A stretch of 21,546 nucleotides of DNA from Isoetes engelmannii (Eukaryota > Streptophyta > Lycopodiopsida > Isoetales > Isoetaceae): contig JAANSK020267604.1 of NCBI GenBank assembly GCA_011763485.2, forward strand, positions 1-21,546, read 5' to 3'. The translations under genes were made by a program, and so were the position numbers. Positions 1 to 7,967 of this stretch are shown here, one piece after another. Position 1 is the first letter of the stretch. Each line of letters starts with the position of its first letter. The notes below the pieces were generated by a model. That model saw only the letters and a list, made by a program, of their open reading frames with translations. It did no database searches and was not told the origin of the DNA.

Positions 1-242
1 GACGGGCCTCGGCCTTACGTGCCAAATATCTGGCCTCGGACGTACAGCCTCGGTCACGCATTTTTGGTTATCGGACTAGAGTCCGATAACCTTACTTTCT
101 CACAATCTCTAATAATCTCAAATGATTGCAAACATTTACAGTTTGACCTTTCATGCTCGTGCATTTTCTTTTTTCTCTTTCACTACCCTCCTGGCTTTTT
201 CCTTTTCTTCAATTGCACCTAACCTTGTTCCAAGCCTGCCTG
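1..242. repeat. GC-rich degenerate CCTCGG repeat and upstream flank
   Basis: The first 67 bases contain three spaced copies of a GCCTCGG core (near 6, 33 and 48), each followed by ACGT or TCACGC-like sequence. The rest is pyrimidine-rich and AT-rich. No gene is seen. The TCACGCA string near 54 recurs near 3054 next to the CCTCG hairpins, so the two may belong to one repeat family; that link is inference. Confidence 0.35.
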
Positions 243-330
243 CTGCTAGTTAAGCTTGTTTTTTTGTTGTAAGCTTGTTTTGACAACTGCTAGTTAAGCT
301 TGTTTTTTTTGTTGTAAGCTTGTTTTGACA
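243..330. repeat. 44-bp tandem duplication upstream of C1D
   Basis: Two adjacent copies of a 44-bp unit begin at 243 and 287. Each starts CTGCTAGTTAAGCTTG, has a run of seven or eight T, and ends in GTTTTGACA. They differ only at the T run and the junction, so the duplication is young. It ends about 140 bp before the C1D start codon and may lie in its promoter or 5' UTR. Confidence 0.85.
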
Positions 331-473
331 GGCAAAAATGCCAAAAACAGGCGTGAAAGCCGTCAAATTTGGGCCTTGGACCATGGAGTCGAACGGTTGG
401 GAAGGGTGTTGGCTGATAACGGGGGCTTTTTGATGGTGGATTCGAACGCTTCAGTAAAACCCTAGTCTTTGAG

Positions 474-1574
474 ATGGAGGGAGTTCCGGCCGAGGTGTTG
501 CAGGATGTAAGCTGTGTTGTCCGTGATTTGAACAACTTAGAAGAACAATTTCGTCTAGTTCTCGACAATTGTACCACTGATTCTATCAAAGCTCTCACTC
601 CGCTGGAGCGCGCTTCCACCTTTCTCAACCTTTCCAAGACTGTAAACGCCCTCTTCTGTGGTAAGTATTTTTTCCCTAGACAATCTTTCGTAGAAATATG
701 TTAGAATAGAAAACCCATTTGCTTGCTTGCATAAACAATATTGATATTTATATTCCTGTTTATAGATATTAGGAATTTCAAGCTGATTTCAACATGCCAT
801 TATGTGTTTATCTGCGTTGTTTTCTTTGTGACTAGCATTTTTAAGAACACAAGGAGAATCTCCTGAAGACCATCCTGCACACTCAGAATTGGTACAGACT
901 TGTCACTCCATTAAGGCTAGGTGCTCTTATCCAGTTTTTGTCACTGTGGATTTGCTTCATTTTTGGGAAATTTTAACAATTAGTTAGTATTACGATGCTT
1001 GAAATGTGTCATATAAAGAATAAAGGACGTAACAATGACATGACAAGCCAAGCTGCATTTTGAAATCTACAGATTTATGTCTCCTTTCTCTGCAGGCCAG
1101 AGTAGACCTTTATGAAGACAAAGTAGAGCATGCTCAGGCCAAAAATAAAGGTATGTTGTCATCTGGATGTTCGGGTTAAATGTTCTTCATATTCAGGTGA
1201 AATGCTTTGCTTCAGCCAGTTTAATAAATGCATCCTTCATTCCAGCTCCAACTCGGCCATCTACTTCACTGAATATTCAAGCGGCCAATCGATTTATTGA
1301 ACATGCCATTCCTGATCTCACTGAAGGTAAGTTTTAGCTAAAAAAATTTTGCTGTTTGAACTTCTTAAATGGTGGGCTGTTTGATGCAGAACAAAAACAG
1401 CAAGTGAGGGACCTTGGTAAAACAAAGCAAAGAGTTAGTTCTGCAGATGCTACTAAGACAAAGAATCAAATGCCTAAAATGCCAAAATTCCAAATGAATT
1501 CAAGTGTGGCTCAGGCAGCTGCTGCATTTCTTGCTGAAGCCACCAAAGAGCTAATGACACAAAAACAAAATTGA
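474..1574 (+). CDS. C1D: C1D/Rrp47-family nuclear exosome cofactor (five exons)
   Basis: Exons are 474-660, 836-891, 1096-1150, 1246-1326 and 1390-1574. All four introns (63-204 nt) are GT-AG and the phases join exactly, giving 187 residues. The family (Sas10/Utp3/C1D; yeast Rrp47/Lrp1) is nuclear: it binds RNA and DNA and partners Rrp6 of the exosome in 3' trimming of rRNA and snoRNA precursors. Recognisable features are TPLERASTFLNLSK at about residues 42-55, the DHPAHSEL stretch near 74-81, and RPSTSLNIQAANRFIEHA at 103-120 followed by PDLTEEQ. This order matches plant C1D proteins. Length is close to the plant norm of about 200. The C-terminus is lysine-rich and ends in an alanine-rich helix (residues 160-180). 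The start is the first ATG, with residues MEG as in plant homologues. I see no break, so the gene looks functional. Naming rests on memory of the family, not a search. Confidence 0.9.
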
Positions 1575-1800
1575 ACAAGCAGTATGGTTTATTATATCTA
1601 TGTCTTTCTGCAGAGCATTTTTTGTCCTGAAGACTGGAAGGAAAGGGTGTCAGGACTGTAAATGTTTTGATATCATTGCATTGTGTAAAGAGAAAATGAT
1701 ATCTGCTTGTTACACAGAAAGGCGCCCATGCAACGTTTATGCTGCCATTGCAACATTCTTTTTGGTGTTCTCTTTGTGGATGAAAATAAACTAGCTTTAG
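1575..1800 (+). promoter_or_regulatory. 3' UTR and poly(A) signal of C1D
   Basis: The stretch after the C1D stop has no coding potential in its frame. A canonical AATAAA lies at 1785-1790, about 210 nt after the stop and followed by T-rich sequence, which fits a plant polyadenylation signal. Confidence 0.5.
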
Positions 1801-2514
1801 TTGATGCGTGGCTCATCCATGTCATTTTTACTTCCTTTTTTACATTAGAAAATAGAGCTTTGATGCTCATACTTGAGCTTGTCATTCATAGTTTAATGCT
1901 CAGTCACAAATGATCTTAGACAATGCGTACCACGGTGTTAGTGGACTTCAAGCACGTGTCCAATACCATGGCGTTGAAGATATTCCAATACATGCTAGGT
2001 ATGTGATGCCTAATCCTTTCCCTTGGATTTCAAATGGTTATACAGTTTCAAATGGTTTCACTTTATTTGGCAATGGTTTTCCATAAAGACATGACATAGA
2101 ATCTTGTTCTACATTTCGTGGCCGACATGTTAGAGCAAATACATGATTAACACATCCAGACTTTGTAGGCTCGCATGTGTAGCATTTTCATATGGAAAAG
2201 ATGCTACCTCACATCTCTAGAAGAGCTGTTCTTTCCAGCATTGCCTAATAATTACTGGACCTATTGAGCTGCCACTTGAGCACCTTGAGAGAGATTATAA
2301 GTAAAACTTTTCGATGTTCCAAACATGGTGGTTTACATACACCAGCATCGACATGACAATGCCCCGTATGGCATGTGTAAAGTGCCCTTTATAGAAGTGT
2401 AGCTCAATGACACTGAAAGTGCCCTTTATAAAAGCGTAACTCTCTTTAAACTGGCTCTTAAATGGAATACTATAACTAGTTGTATCTTGAATGCTAAACA
2501 CTCTACCTTAGGAT
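1801..2514. other. Intergenic; one short unproven ORF
   Basis: A 58-codon plus-strand ORF (1910-2086) encodes NAYHGVSGL near its start and an IHARYVMPNP stretch later. It loosely recalls the NAYHG and IHH-V-NPDP blocks of alanine-glyoxylate aminotransferase 2, but the middle does not fit, so I do not call a gene. The remainder is AT-rich with the small tandem repeat listed separately. Confidence 0.2.
2379..2452. repeat. 37-bp imperfect tandem duplication
   Basis: Copies start at 2379 and 2416. Both begin AAAGTGCCCTTTATA and continue into an AAG-GTA block, with a few substitutions. Nothing links it to a gene. Confidence 0.6.
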
Positions 2515-2940
2515 TCAATCTATCACTAAGGACATTGATTCCGTTATCTGAGGTACAACTTTATATGATAATCCATTCTGGCTATGCAACTTGCATGAAA
2601 CAACATCCTTGTAGGTAGGCTTTTCATTCATCTTAACAATTTGATTACAATGGTATAGAGAGGGTAGTCGCATAACGTAAGCTACCCAAAAAATGGGAAA
2701 AAACATAAGGAATATTTTGTTATAACACTTGGATCCCAAAAATTTTTTTTGCTTACTACAGATGTTGGCTAGTGTACCTGTCAAGAGCTTATTGCCGAGA
2801 TTAAAAAACCTCGCTCTTTCAAGTTTTCGAGGAAAAACTCCAGCAATAAGCACTCGATAAGGGGCTTGGATAAATGCAAGGATGTTAGACGTTCCCATAA
2901 AAACCCACGCTTTGAGGAGAAAACCGGAGTCGCGCATCAC
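2515..2940 (-). other. Unrecognised minus-strand open frame
   Basis: A 141-codon open frame runs from 2940 to 2515. The first 60 residues are basic and hydrophobic, with no motif I recognise; the rest is rich in K, N, I and F as expected of AT-rich non-coding DNA. Part of it overlaps the CCTCG hairpin element at 2809-2832. It could be a decayed exon, but I have no positive evidence that it is translated. Confidence 0.12.
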
Positions 2941-3049
2941 CCTTGCACCTGCACATCACCAACACTAAAACACAAGAGTAAAATTAAAAAACCTCGAAAA
3001 GCGAGGGGTTTCAGACGTGCCACGCCACAAAACCTCGAAAAGCGAGGGG
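2809..3049. repeat. CCTCG...CGAGG hairpin units
   Basis: Two identical 21-bp units (2988-3008 and 3029-3049, period 41) each contain the inverted repeat CCTCG-AAAAG-CGAGG followed by GG. A third, longer relative lies at 2809-2832 in the opposite orientation (CCTCG ... CGAGG with a 14-nt centre). The arrangement suggests ends of a small mobile element, but no clear boundaries were found. Confidence 0.55.
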
Positions 3050-3206
3050 CTAGTCACGCATGCTACGCGACAACCAATTTATGGGAAGGGAAGGGAGGGT
3101 GGGAAGCAAGGAAAAACTACTGAGAGAGATGAGAAAGCGCCGATGAGAAGCCGATGAAGGACTTTGCAACAAATAGCGAATGTCCAGCTTAATGAGCGCC
3201 CCAAAA

Positions 3207-3250
3207 ATGCATGCAACATATGCATGCGATGCATGCAAGCATGCATGCTC
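3207..3250. repeat. ATGC/GCATGC-rich patch
   Basis: Within 44 bp the hexamer GCATGC or its ATGCAT variants recur at least five times. CATGCA is the core of the plant RY element bound by B3 factors, but the low complexity makes a simple-repeat origin just as likely. Confidence 0.5.
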
Positions 3251-3441
3251 ATCTTGATCAAGAATCTATATCCGCTACTCGGATCGATGAGATTCTCGCT
3301 CTGCAACTGCATGAAACAACAACATCCCAATACCAAAGAACGTCCAAAAACTAGACTTGAAGAGAAAGTCGAAGGATTGTCCCATGCCGTACAAAAGGTT
3401 AAAATAGAAGAGGTTAGAAAGGATAAGAATCGTCAAGAAAG

Positions 3442-3481
3442 GCTAACTCATGCAAGAAGAAGCTAACTCATGTAAGAAGAA
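3442..3481. repeat. 20-bp tandem duplication
   Basis: The unit GCTAACTCATGCAAGAAGAA occurs at 3442 and again at 3462 with one C-to-T change. Confidence 0.8.
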
Positions 3482-3655
3482 GCCCTTCCTCTGCATGAGG
3501 TCAAAGAATAGAAGCAAGGGAAAATTGCTGAGAGAGATGAGAAAGCGCCAATGAGAAGTCGATCCTATTCTTTGGCGAACTCCGTCGCCGCTGTTAAAAC
3601 CTTATAATTGGCATGCTCTATAGAGCTGCAATGAGGCCTCTTTCCGATTGACGCC

Positions 3656-4028
3656 ATGGTCGCGACCTCCATTGTAAGTTCTCTTTGTAGTATTATAAGC
3701 TTTTCTTGCAGTAGGTATTTTTCTCTTGCAAACAGTATTAGTTTATCATAGCTGAGATTTACCTGAGGCCACAGGGTCTAGTTTGATATTTTCTGATATG
3801 AGACAAGTCTGTATTTTTGAACTTTCTGTATAATGTCTTAACGTTTAGGAAATTGTTCGTTTGAAGAAGAATGTTGGGTCGAAGTTAGTGACACATGCTG
3901 ATAGTTACAATGATTCTTTAAGAAATGCTGGATGCTTTTCTTCCTTTGTTAAGCTTCAAACAAAGTCTAGGTTCTTCTTTGGAGGTACTCAAAAGTTAAG
4001 CATAGCTACAATGCAACTGGAATTCTGA
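3656..4028 (+). CDS. Possible small two-exon gene or 5' gene fragment, targeting-peptide-like
   Basis: An ATG in good context (GCCATGG) opens an 18-nt first exon (3656-3673, MVATSI). A GTAAGT donor and a TTTAG acceptor bound a 175-nt intron (3674-3848). Exon 2 (3849-4028) stays open for 59 codons to a TGA, giving 65 residues. The product is rich in S, T, K and R with few acidic residues and ends with FFFGGTQKLSIATMQ, the look of a chloroplast transit peptide rather than a whole enzyme. A GT inside exon 2 (near 3984) could be a further donor, so this may be the start of a longer gene whose remainder is lost or unrecognised. I do not recognise the family. The upstream 50 bp has no convincing TATA box. 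Confidence 0.35.
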
Positions 4029-4729
4029 AAGCAAAGGAGGTTTTTGTAACATTCAATCAATGGCCCAGCAAGTTACATATCAAACATGTGTTAGAGTCTT
4101 CGATAAGTGACATTCTATATCTATTACATATTTAGCCGCCAAGAATAAAAGATATATAGTAGCCTGAAACTCTATATAATTATAGTTATGAAACACGGCC
4201 GTTTCGGCAGTGTCCCATGACTGCAACACATTCTCCAGCAATTCCGTTGCAATGGCCGTGGTATTTATGATGATTCGAACAATGGCCATTCTCCACCATT
4301 TTCTATCGTGGTAGTCGTCAGAACACAGCCATGTTCAACAAAAGTTTTTGTTCAACAAAAAACAGAGATAAAAAAACCGCGGTTGTCTAAAAACAAACGC
4401 CCAAAAAATGGTATTATTTTGTCAAAACTGCCTCTGTTTTACCAAAAATGCAAACTGACTTGTTTCTTTTGCATTTTTGTTTTGCTCAACTAACTTGTTG
4501 GGGTGCCGCTTTTTTGCGAGCATAGGTTTTAAAATATTATTTTGAGTAATTATTTTGATGTTTTTTGATACTTTTTTAATTAATTCAAAAATTTAATTAT
4601 TTAATATTTAGGTAATTTTGAGGAATATTCCCAATGTTATCCGCTTTCGTGTTGCTTGTGTTGCAGATGAAAATGCCTGGTTTCAAAACAGCATGTGAAT
4701 CGGTCAAATACCTAGTTACTCGAAAAGAC
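4029..4729. other. AT-rich intergenic stretch, no gene seen
   Basis: The region 4190-4330 contains several AATGGCC/GGCCGT blocks in both orientations (near 4196, 4251 and 4281), a possible decayed MITE. From 4330 to 4729 the DNA is AT-rich with A and T runs and no sustained reading frame. Confidence 0.4.
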
Positions 4730-4745
4730 TGAATGCGCCTAGTCC
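4730..4745. repeat. Target-site duplication, left copy
   Basis: TGAATGCGCCTAGTCC abuts the poly(T) tract and matches TGAACGCGCCTAGTCT at 5870-5885 with two C/T differences. These are the expected host duplications of the LINE between them. Confidence 0.8.
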
Positions 4746-5869
4746 CTTTTTTTTTTTGAAGAACTAAATCTCAATGAATTAAAAGAATGGCAATGATACA
4801 AAGTGAGTGAAGAGGAAAGTGAACTGCCCCAAAGAGACAGCGACCACCCCACCACTCCATCATCTCATCCACAAAGTGCCCATCATCATCCACAACACCC
4901 AGGAAGTCCCGCCAAATGGCGAACTTCCGCTCCGCCAGTCCCGGAAATACCAAGAAAATCTGGAATAATTTATACCTGAGATGGGGGACCAGGGAGGCCG
5001 AAGGCTACTGGATCCCCTGAAAAATCCACAACCGCCGCCGTCTCCAGATCAGCCATACCAGCCAAGCCACACATAAGTGCAAGGCTTGCTTCCTCAAAAG
5101 GGGCCAAGCACCTGGATACAAATGCAGTAGCAACTGCTGGCTAGTCAGCCAAACTTGGAACCGAGCCAGAACCCAGGCCCAGGTCGTCTGCAAGTGGGGG
5201 CAGAGGACCAGACAATGCTCCGCCGTCTCAAGATCAAGACCACAACAAGGGCATAGAGGACTTACCCCTGGCCTAAACCTGCTCATCAGGGCATTCACCC
5301 TGATACAACGGTGCACCACCTGCCACAGAAGCACCCTAACCTTCGGAGGGGGAAGGGAACTCCACGTTCAAACCCAGACAGAGCGCCAGCTGGATCCCGG
5401 AAGCTACAGAGACCACTTGCCAGAAGGAGGCAAAGTGTCGTGAATAACTAGCGCACGGTAGGAAGTCCGCACAAAACATGAAACCTCAACGTCAGGAAGG
5501 ACCTTTCAAAGCTGCACCACCACATCATCTTGAAGCAGTAAAGGTATGTGCAGTGGAATGCTACCGGCCACCTGCTCCCAAATGGCCCGGTCACTGGCTC
5601 TCAGGGGAAAACAGGCTTGGAAGAACTCCCATGATGCTACCCGGCCATCCCAATACCAGTCCTCCAGGGTGAGCACACCAGCCCGCCGCCAACGGGCCTG
5701 CGTCCGGGCGTGTACAATGGCGGCCAGGGGCAAGTGCATCGGAGGCAAAGGGACTCACAAGAAAGGCGAGGATTGATGATACACTGAGGCATAGTCCAGC
5801 TGGAACAGTACCCACACATGATCCCAAGCCCGCAATACCTCGGTGAGAAAAGGGGATGCATGCGGGAAA
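4746..5869 (-). mobile_element. 5'-truncated LINE (non-LTR retrotransposon), poly(A)-tailed
   Basis: The element reads on the minus strand and ends in a run of 11 A (4757-4747) about 13 nt after the last stop codon. It is bordered by 16-bp target-site duplications at 4730-4745 and 5870-5885. Its reading frame encodes the C-terminal part of a plant LINE reverse-transcriptase protein, including the zinc-binding domain. The endonuclease and reverse-transcriptase core are missing, so insertion was truncated at the 5' end, as is usual for target-primed reverse transcription. It is visibly GC-richer than the AT-rich flanks. Confidence 0.85.
4771..5868 (-). pseudogene. LINE ORF2 C-terminal remnant with zf-RVT domain
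   Basis: One continuous frame covers about 366 codons from 5868 to the terminal TGA at 4773-4771, with no frameshift seen. The segment KVRVLLWQVVHRCI, then LCPCCG, then AEHCLVLCP (about 5345-5200) is the reverse-transcriptase zinc-binding domain: a CxxC pair followed by H and C ligands and a conserved W. Upstream, ARWRRAGVLTLEDWYWDG (about 5700-5650) is the linker typical of plant LINEs. Five in-frame stops interrupt it: TGA at 5757-5755, 5508-5506 and 5370-5368, and TAG at 5406-5404 and 5007-5005. Each can arise by one C-to-T-type transition from CGA, CAG or TGG, as expected of methylated, silenced DNA. Confidence 0.85.
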
Positions 5870-5885
5870 TGAACGCGCCTAGTCT
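5870..5885. repeat. Target-site duplication, right copy
   Basis: Partner of the copy at 4730-4745; see there. Confidence 0.8.
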
Positions 5886-6079
5886 TAGCCCCAGTACTGC
5901 ATAATTTACACCTAGAGTGCTCTCAAAGTGATTATTTCTTACACACAAAATGCGAACCAAACGAGAGCTCTTTCCAAGAACTTTTATATTGGCATAGCTA
6001 GCATTGGCATACTAATCATTCTCGCTTAAGAAAGAAAGTCTGATGAAACATATATTGGCCTCCTATATACAGTTATAAC
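5886..6079. other. AT-rich intergenic DNA, nothing recognised
   Basis: Flank of the LINE insertion with no sustained frame and no repeat that I could match. Confidence 0.4.
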
Positions 6080-6290
6080 TTGCATCGCACTCTAGTTTCC
6101 TATATCGTGCACAACTTCTTGATCCAACAACAAAATGGAGCTTCTGGTATCCAAAACAGTTGAAATAGGAAGGCCATCGACTAACTCTTGGAGTCGCACT
6201 AGCTTTAGATTTTCATCATTTGTAACCGAACCATAGTTGTCAATAAATGAAGTTGCTAAGTTTGTGAAATCATACAAAACCAGATGGTAA
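6080..6290 (-). pseudogene. Aspartic-protease-like fossil segment
   Basis: A minus-strand frame of about 61 codons includes LPISTVLDTRSSILLLDQEV. This resembles the active-site strand and following loop of retropepsin-like proteases in Ty3-type LTR retrotransposons. No reverse transcriptase, integrase or LTRs were seen nearby, so at most this is an old, isolated and diverged fragment. Chance similarity cannot be excluded, because only one short motif supports the call. Confidence 0.3.
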
Positions 6291-6493
6291 TGTAATAGAA
6301 TGGTTTAGTTTGGATTCCACGAATAAAGGAGTTAATATTGTCTTATAGCTATAACTATAGATGTAAAGATAGTCATAAAAAATAATAGATTCTGCAAAAA
6401 CAATTAGGGCGAATTAAAAAAACCTCTATATGCAACAAAAGCACAATAATCGAAACCTAAACTAACATAATCACGCATAAAAATTCATGAAGA

Positions 6494-6999
6494 ACATCTC
6501 CAGATATGCCTTCAAATATCTGTATACTTTTTAAAGGAAAGCTAAGGAAACTATGGTGCATTGGTTCAGGAAGTTCCCTAGAGTTATTGGAAGCTACCGT
6601 GTATAATAAAGAAAACTCGTGTTAAGAAAAAGTTAGCCAGTTTCGTCCGCGAATAAACTTCCAATGTGTTAGGACATAGATTTACATCTGACATAGCTTT
6701 ATATTTGTGTTATATGACATGTAACATTAGATGTTGATTCTTCACATACATAGGAGTACATGTTTACAAGAAATTTATCATATGTGACATATGACACATT
6801 TATAATGCATATAAAATACACATGGTATACAACACTTGATATATATGACATAGAATAGAATAGAATAGATTTTTTATCGTCCACGGAGACCAATTGTCCT
6901 ATGGGACCTAAACAAAGAGAGCAACAAGCCGATTACTGCCAGGATATCTCTGAATATGCCTTCAAATATATGTATAGTTTTTTTAAAAGGTAAGGAAAA
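6494..6999. repeat. Direct repeat pair of about 56 bp (6494-6550 and 6944-6999)
   Basis: Both copies contain ATATGCCTTCAAATAT followed by TGTATA, a T run, an AAAGG block and TAAGGAAA, with several substitutions and small indels. The intervening 390 bp has no coding potential. They may be remnants of one element duplicated long ago. Confidence 0.6.
6870..6908 (+). repeat. Dispersed copy of the 12.7-kb tandem-repeat family
   Basis: The motif TTTTTATCGTCCACGGAGAC followed by CAATTGTCCTATGGGACC matches the units at 12771-12963 (T run, GTCC-TGGAGA or GAGACC, then CTAGTC-ATTAGACC). It also matches an inverted partial copy at 12673-12689. Confidence 0.55.
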
Positions 7000-7185
7000 T
7001 GTGTTGGAATTTGGGCTTTTGATTAAAATGCAGCGTTACTAACAAAAAATTGGTCAACTAAAATACAATGTGATCATTTTCATGATCCTATCTGAAATTA
7101 TCCCTTCATGATCCTACATTTTCTTTGTACATATTCAATTTACTTGGTTTTACGGCTCCAGTTACCACTATAGATGTTTTTTGGT

Positions 7186-7612
7186 TACACGATATGTTAC
7201 ACGATTTTCTACACAACACGTTCACTTACACAAATTTCTGCACGATTCTTTGCACGATATCGCACATGCACTTTTTTACTTCCACCACCACTTCTTACAC
7301 GATTTTTCACACAACATCTCACCGGTTGTCATACATGACCATGCTTTCACACACTTCACATATCACCCATTCTTGCACGATTTCATGCATGACTTTTTTC
7401 ACCACCCTTCACACATGATTCATTTCACCACTCCATACATGACTTCTCTCACACTTCCATCATACACACGACTTCACACACGACCTCAGCTACCTGGCAC
7501 GATTTTCAGGCACGCACATTTACGCGACATTTTGTACGACACAACTTTTTACGCGATTTCTTCTACGATTTTTTACACGATTTTGGTCATGATTTTTTAC
7601 ACGATATGATAT
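7186..7612 (+). repeat. Degenerate CACGA/TACGA array, upstream arm
   Basis: About fifteen copies of an ACGA or GCGA core, most written TACACGATTTT or close to it, occur on the plus strand within about 430 bp, separated by 8-60 bp of C/T/A-rich spacer. The strand is strikingly poor in G outside these cores. The stretch is open in several frames only because of this composition; I do not regard it as coding. A second array in the same orientation lies at 9914-10040, on the far side of the decayed coding region. Confidence 0.65.
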
Positions 7613-7840
7613 ATGTTTTCGGGCACAACTCTTCTCCCGATCCAGTACAATATTTTTTATAACGTCACCACTTCCACCTCATCACTTTCTTCTCGCAGTA
7701 ATTCTATTTCCTGTCACTTTCGCCACCTCAGGCGTCCATATTTTTTTCATCATTATTTTTTCCATGTATCACCAACTGCCACTTGCCACCTCAGCATTTA
7801 CACAAATGGCCGCTCCCCATCAATGCACCTCTTTGCCCAA

Positions 7841-7848
7841 TATAAATA
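7841..7848 (+). promoter_or_regulatory. TATA box of the decayed element gene
   Basis: CCCAATATAAATACC contains a consensus plant TATA box, TATAAATA, 120 bp before the ATG at 7968. Pyrimidine-rich sequence, typical of plant transcription starts and 5' leaders, follows. The spacing leaves room for a leader of roughly 90 nt and no intron. Confidence 0.6.
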
Positions 7849-7967
7849 CCATCCTTAGGGTTTTTTTCTTCACTCTTTTTTTGCGCCTTCACAAAACCTT
7901 TGCACTCTTAGCTCTGGCTAATTGCTTCTTTCCACTCCTCCGTCCACTGCTCGCTCCGCTTTTCACT

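Larger units (their letters stand above)
3103..3563. repeat. 53-bp direct repeat pair flanking 355 bp
   Basis: Copies at 3103-3155 and 3511-3563 align without gaps and differ at five positions, all transitions. They begin GAAGCAAGG and share CTGAGAGAGATGAGAAAGCG. The segment between holds an ATGC-rich patch and a 20-bp tandem repeat. The origin could be segmental duplication or the ends of an element; the copies are far shorter than typical LTRs. Confidence 0.75.
6291..7165. other. AT-rich intergenic DNA with dispersed repeats
   Basis: No gene is seen. It contains the direct-repeat pair near 6494 and 6944, a short (TAGAA)n run at 6851-6869, and one dispersed copy of the GTCC-GGAGACC repeat at 6870-6908. 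A CATGATCCTA decamer occurs twice near 7080 and 7107. Confidence 0.5.

Noticed and set aside
1910-2086. Short ORF resembling alanine-glyoxylate aminotransferase (NAYHG)
   Set aside because: Only two short blocks agree and the intervening residues do not; chance is likely.
3103-3563. LTR pair of a small retroelement
   Set aside because: 53-bp repeats lack TG...CA ends, a primer-binding site and a polypurine tract.
5478-5827. Several plus- and minus-strand ORFs of 60-80 codons inside the LINE
   Set aside because: They are shadows of the LINE protein frame in GC-richer DNA; only the frame through 5748, 5334 and 4953 matches the family.
6699-6893. Minus-strand 64-codon ORF rich in Y, S and V
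   Set aside because: It is an AT-rich, ATATGACATA-like low-complexity translation and no domain is recognisable.
7125-7858. Long His/Thr/Phe-rich plus-strand ORFs over the CACGA array
   Set aside because: They stay open because the strand is C/T/A-rich and repetitive; codons track the repeat, and no ATG context or domain supports translation.
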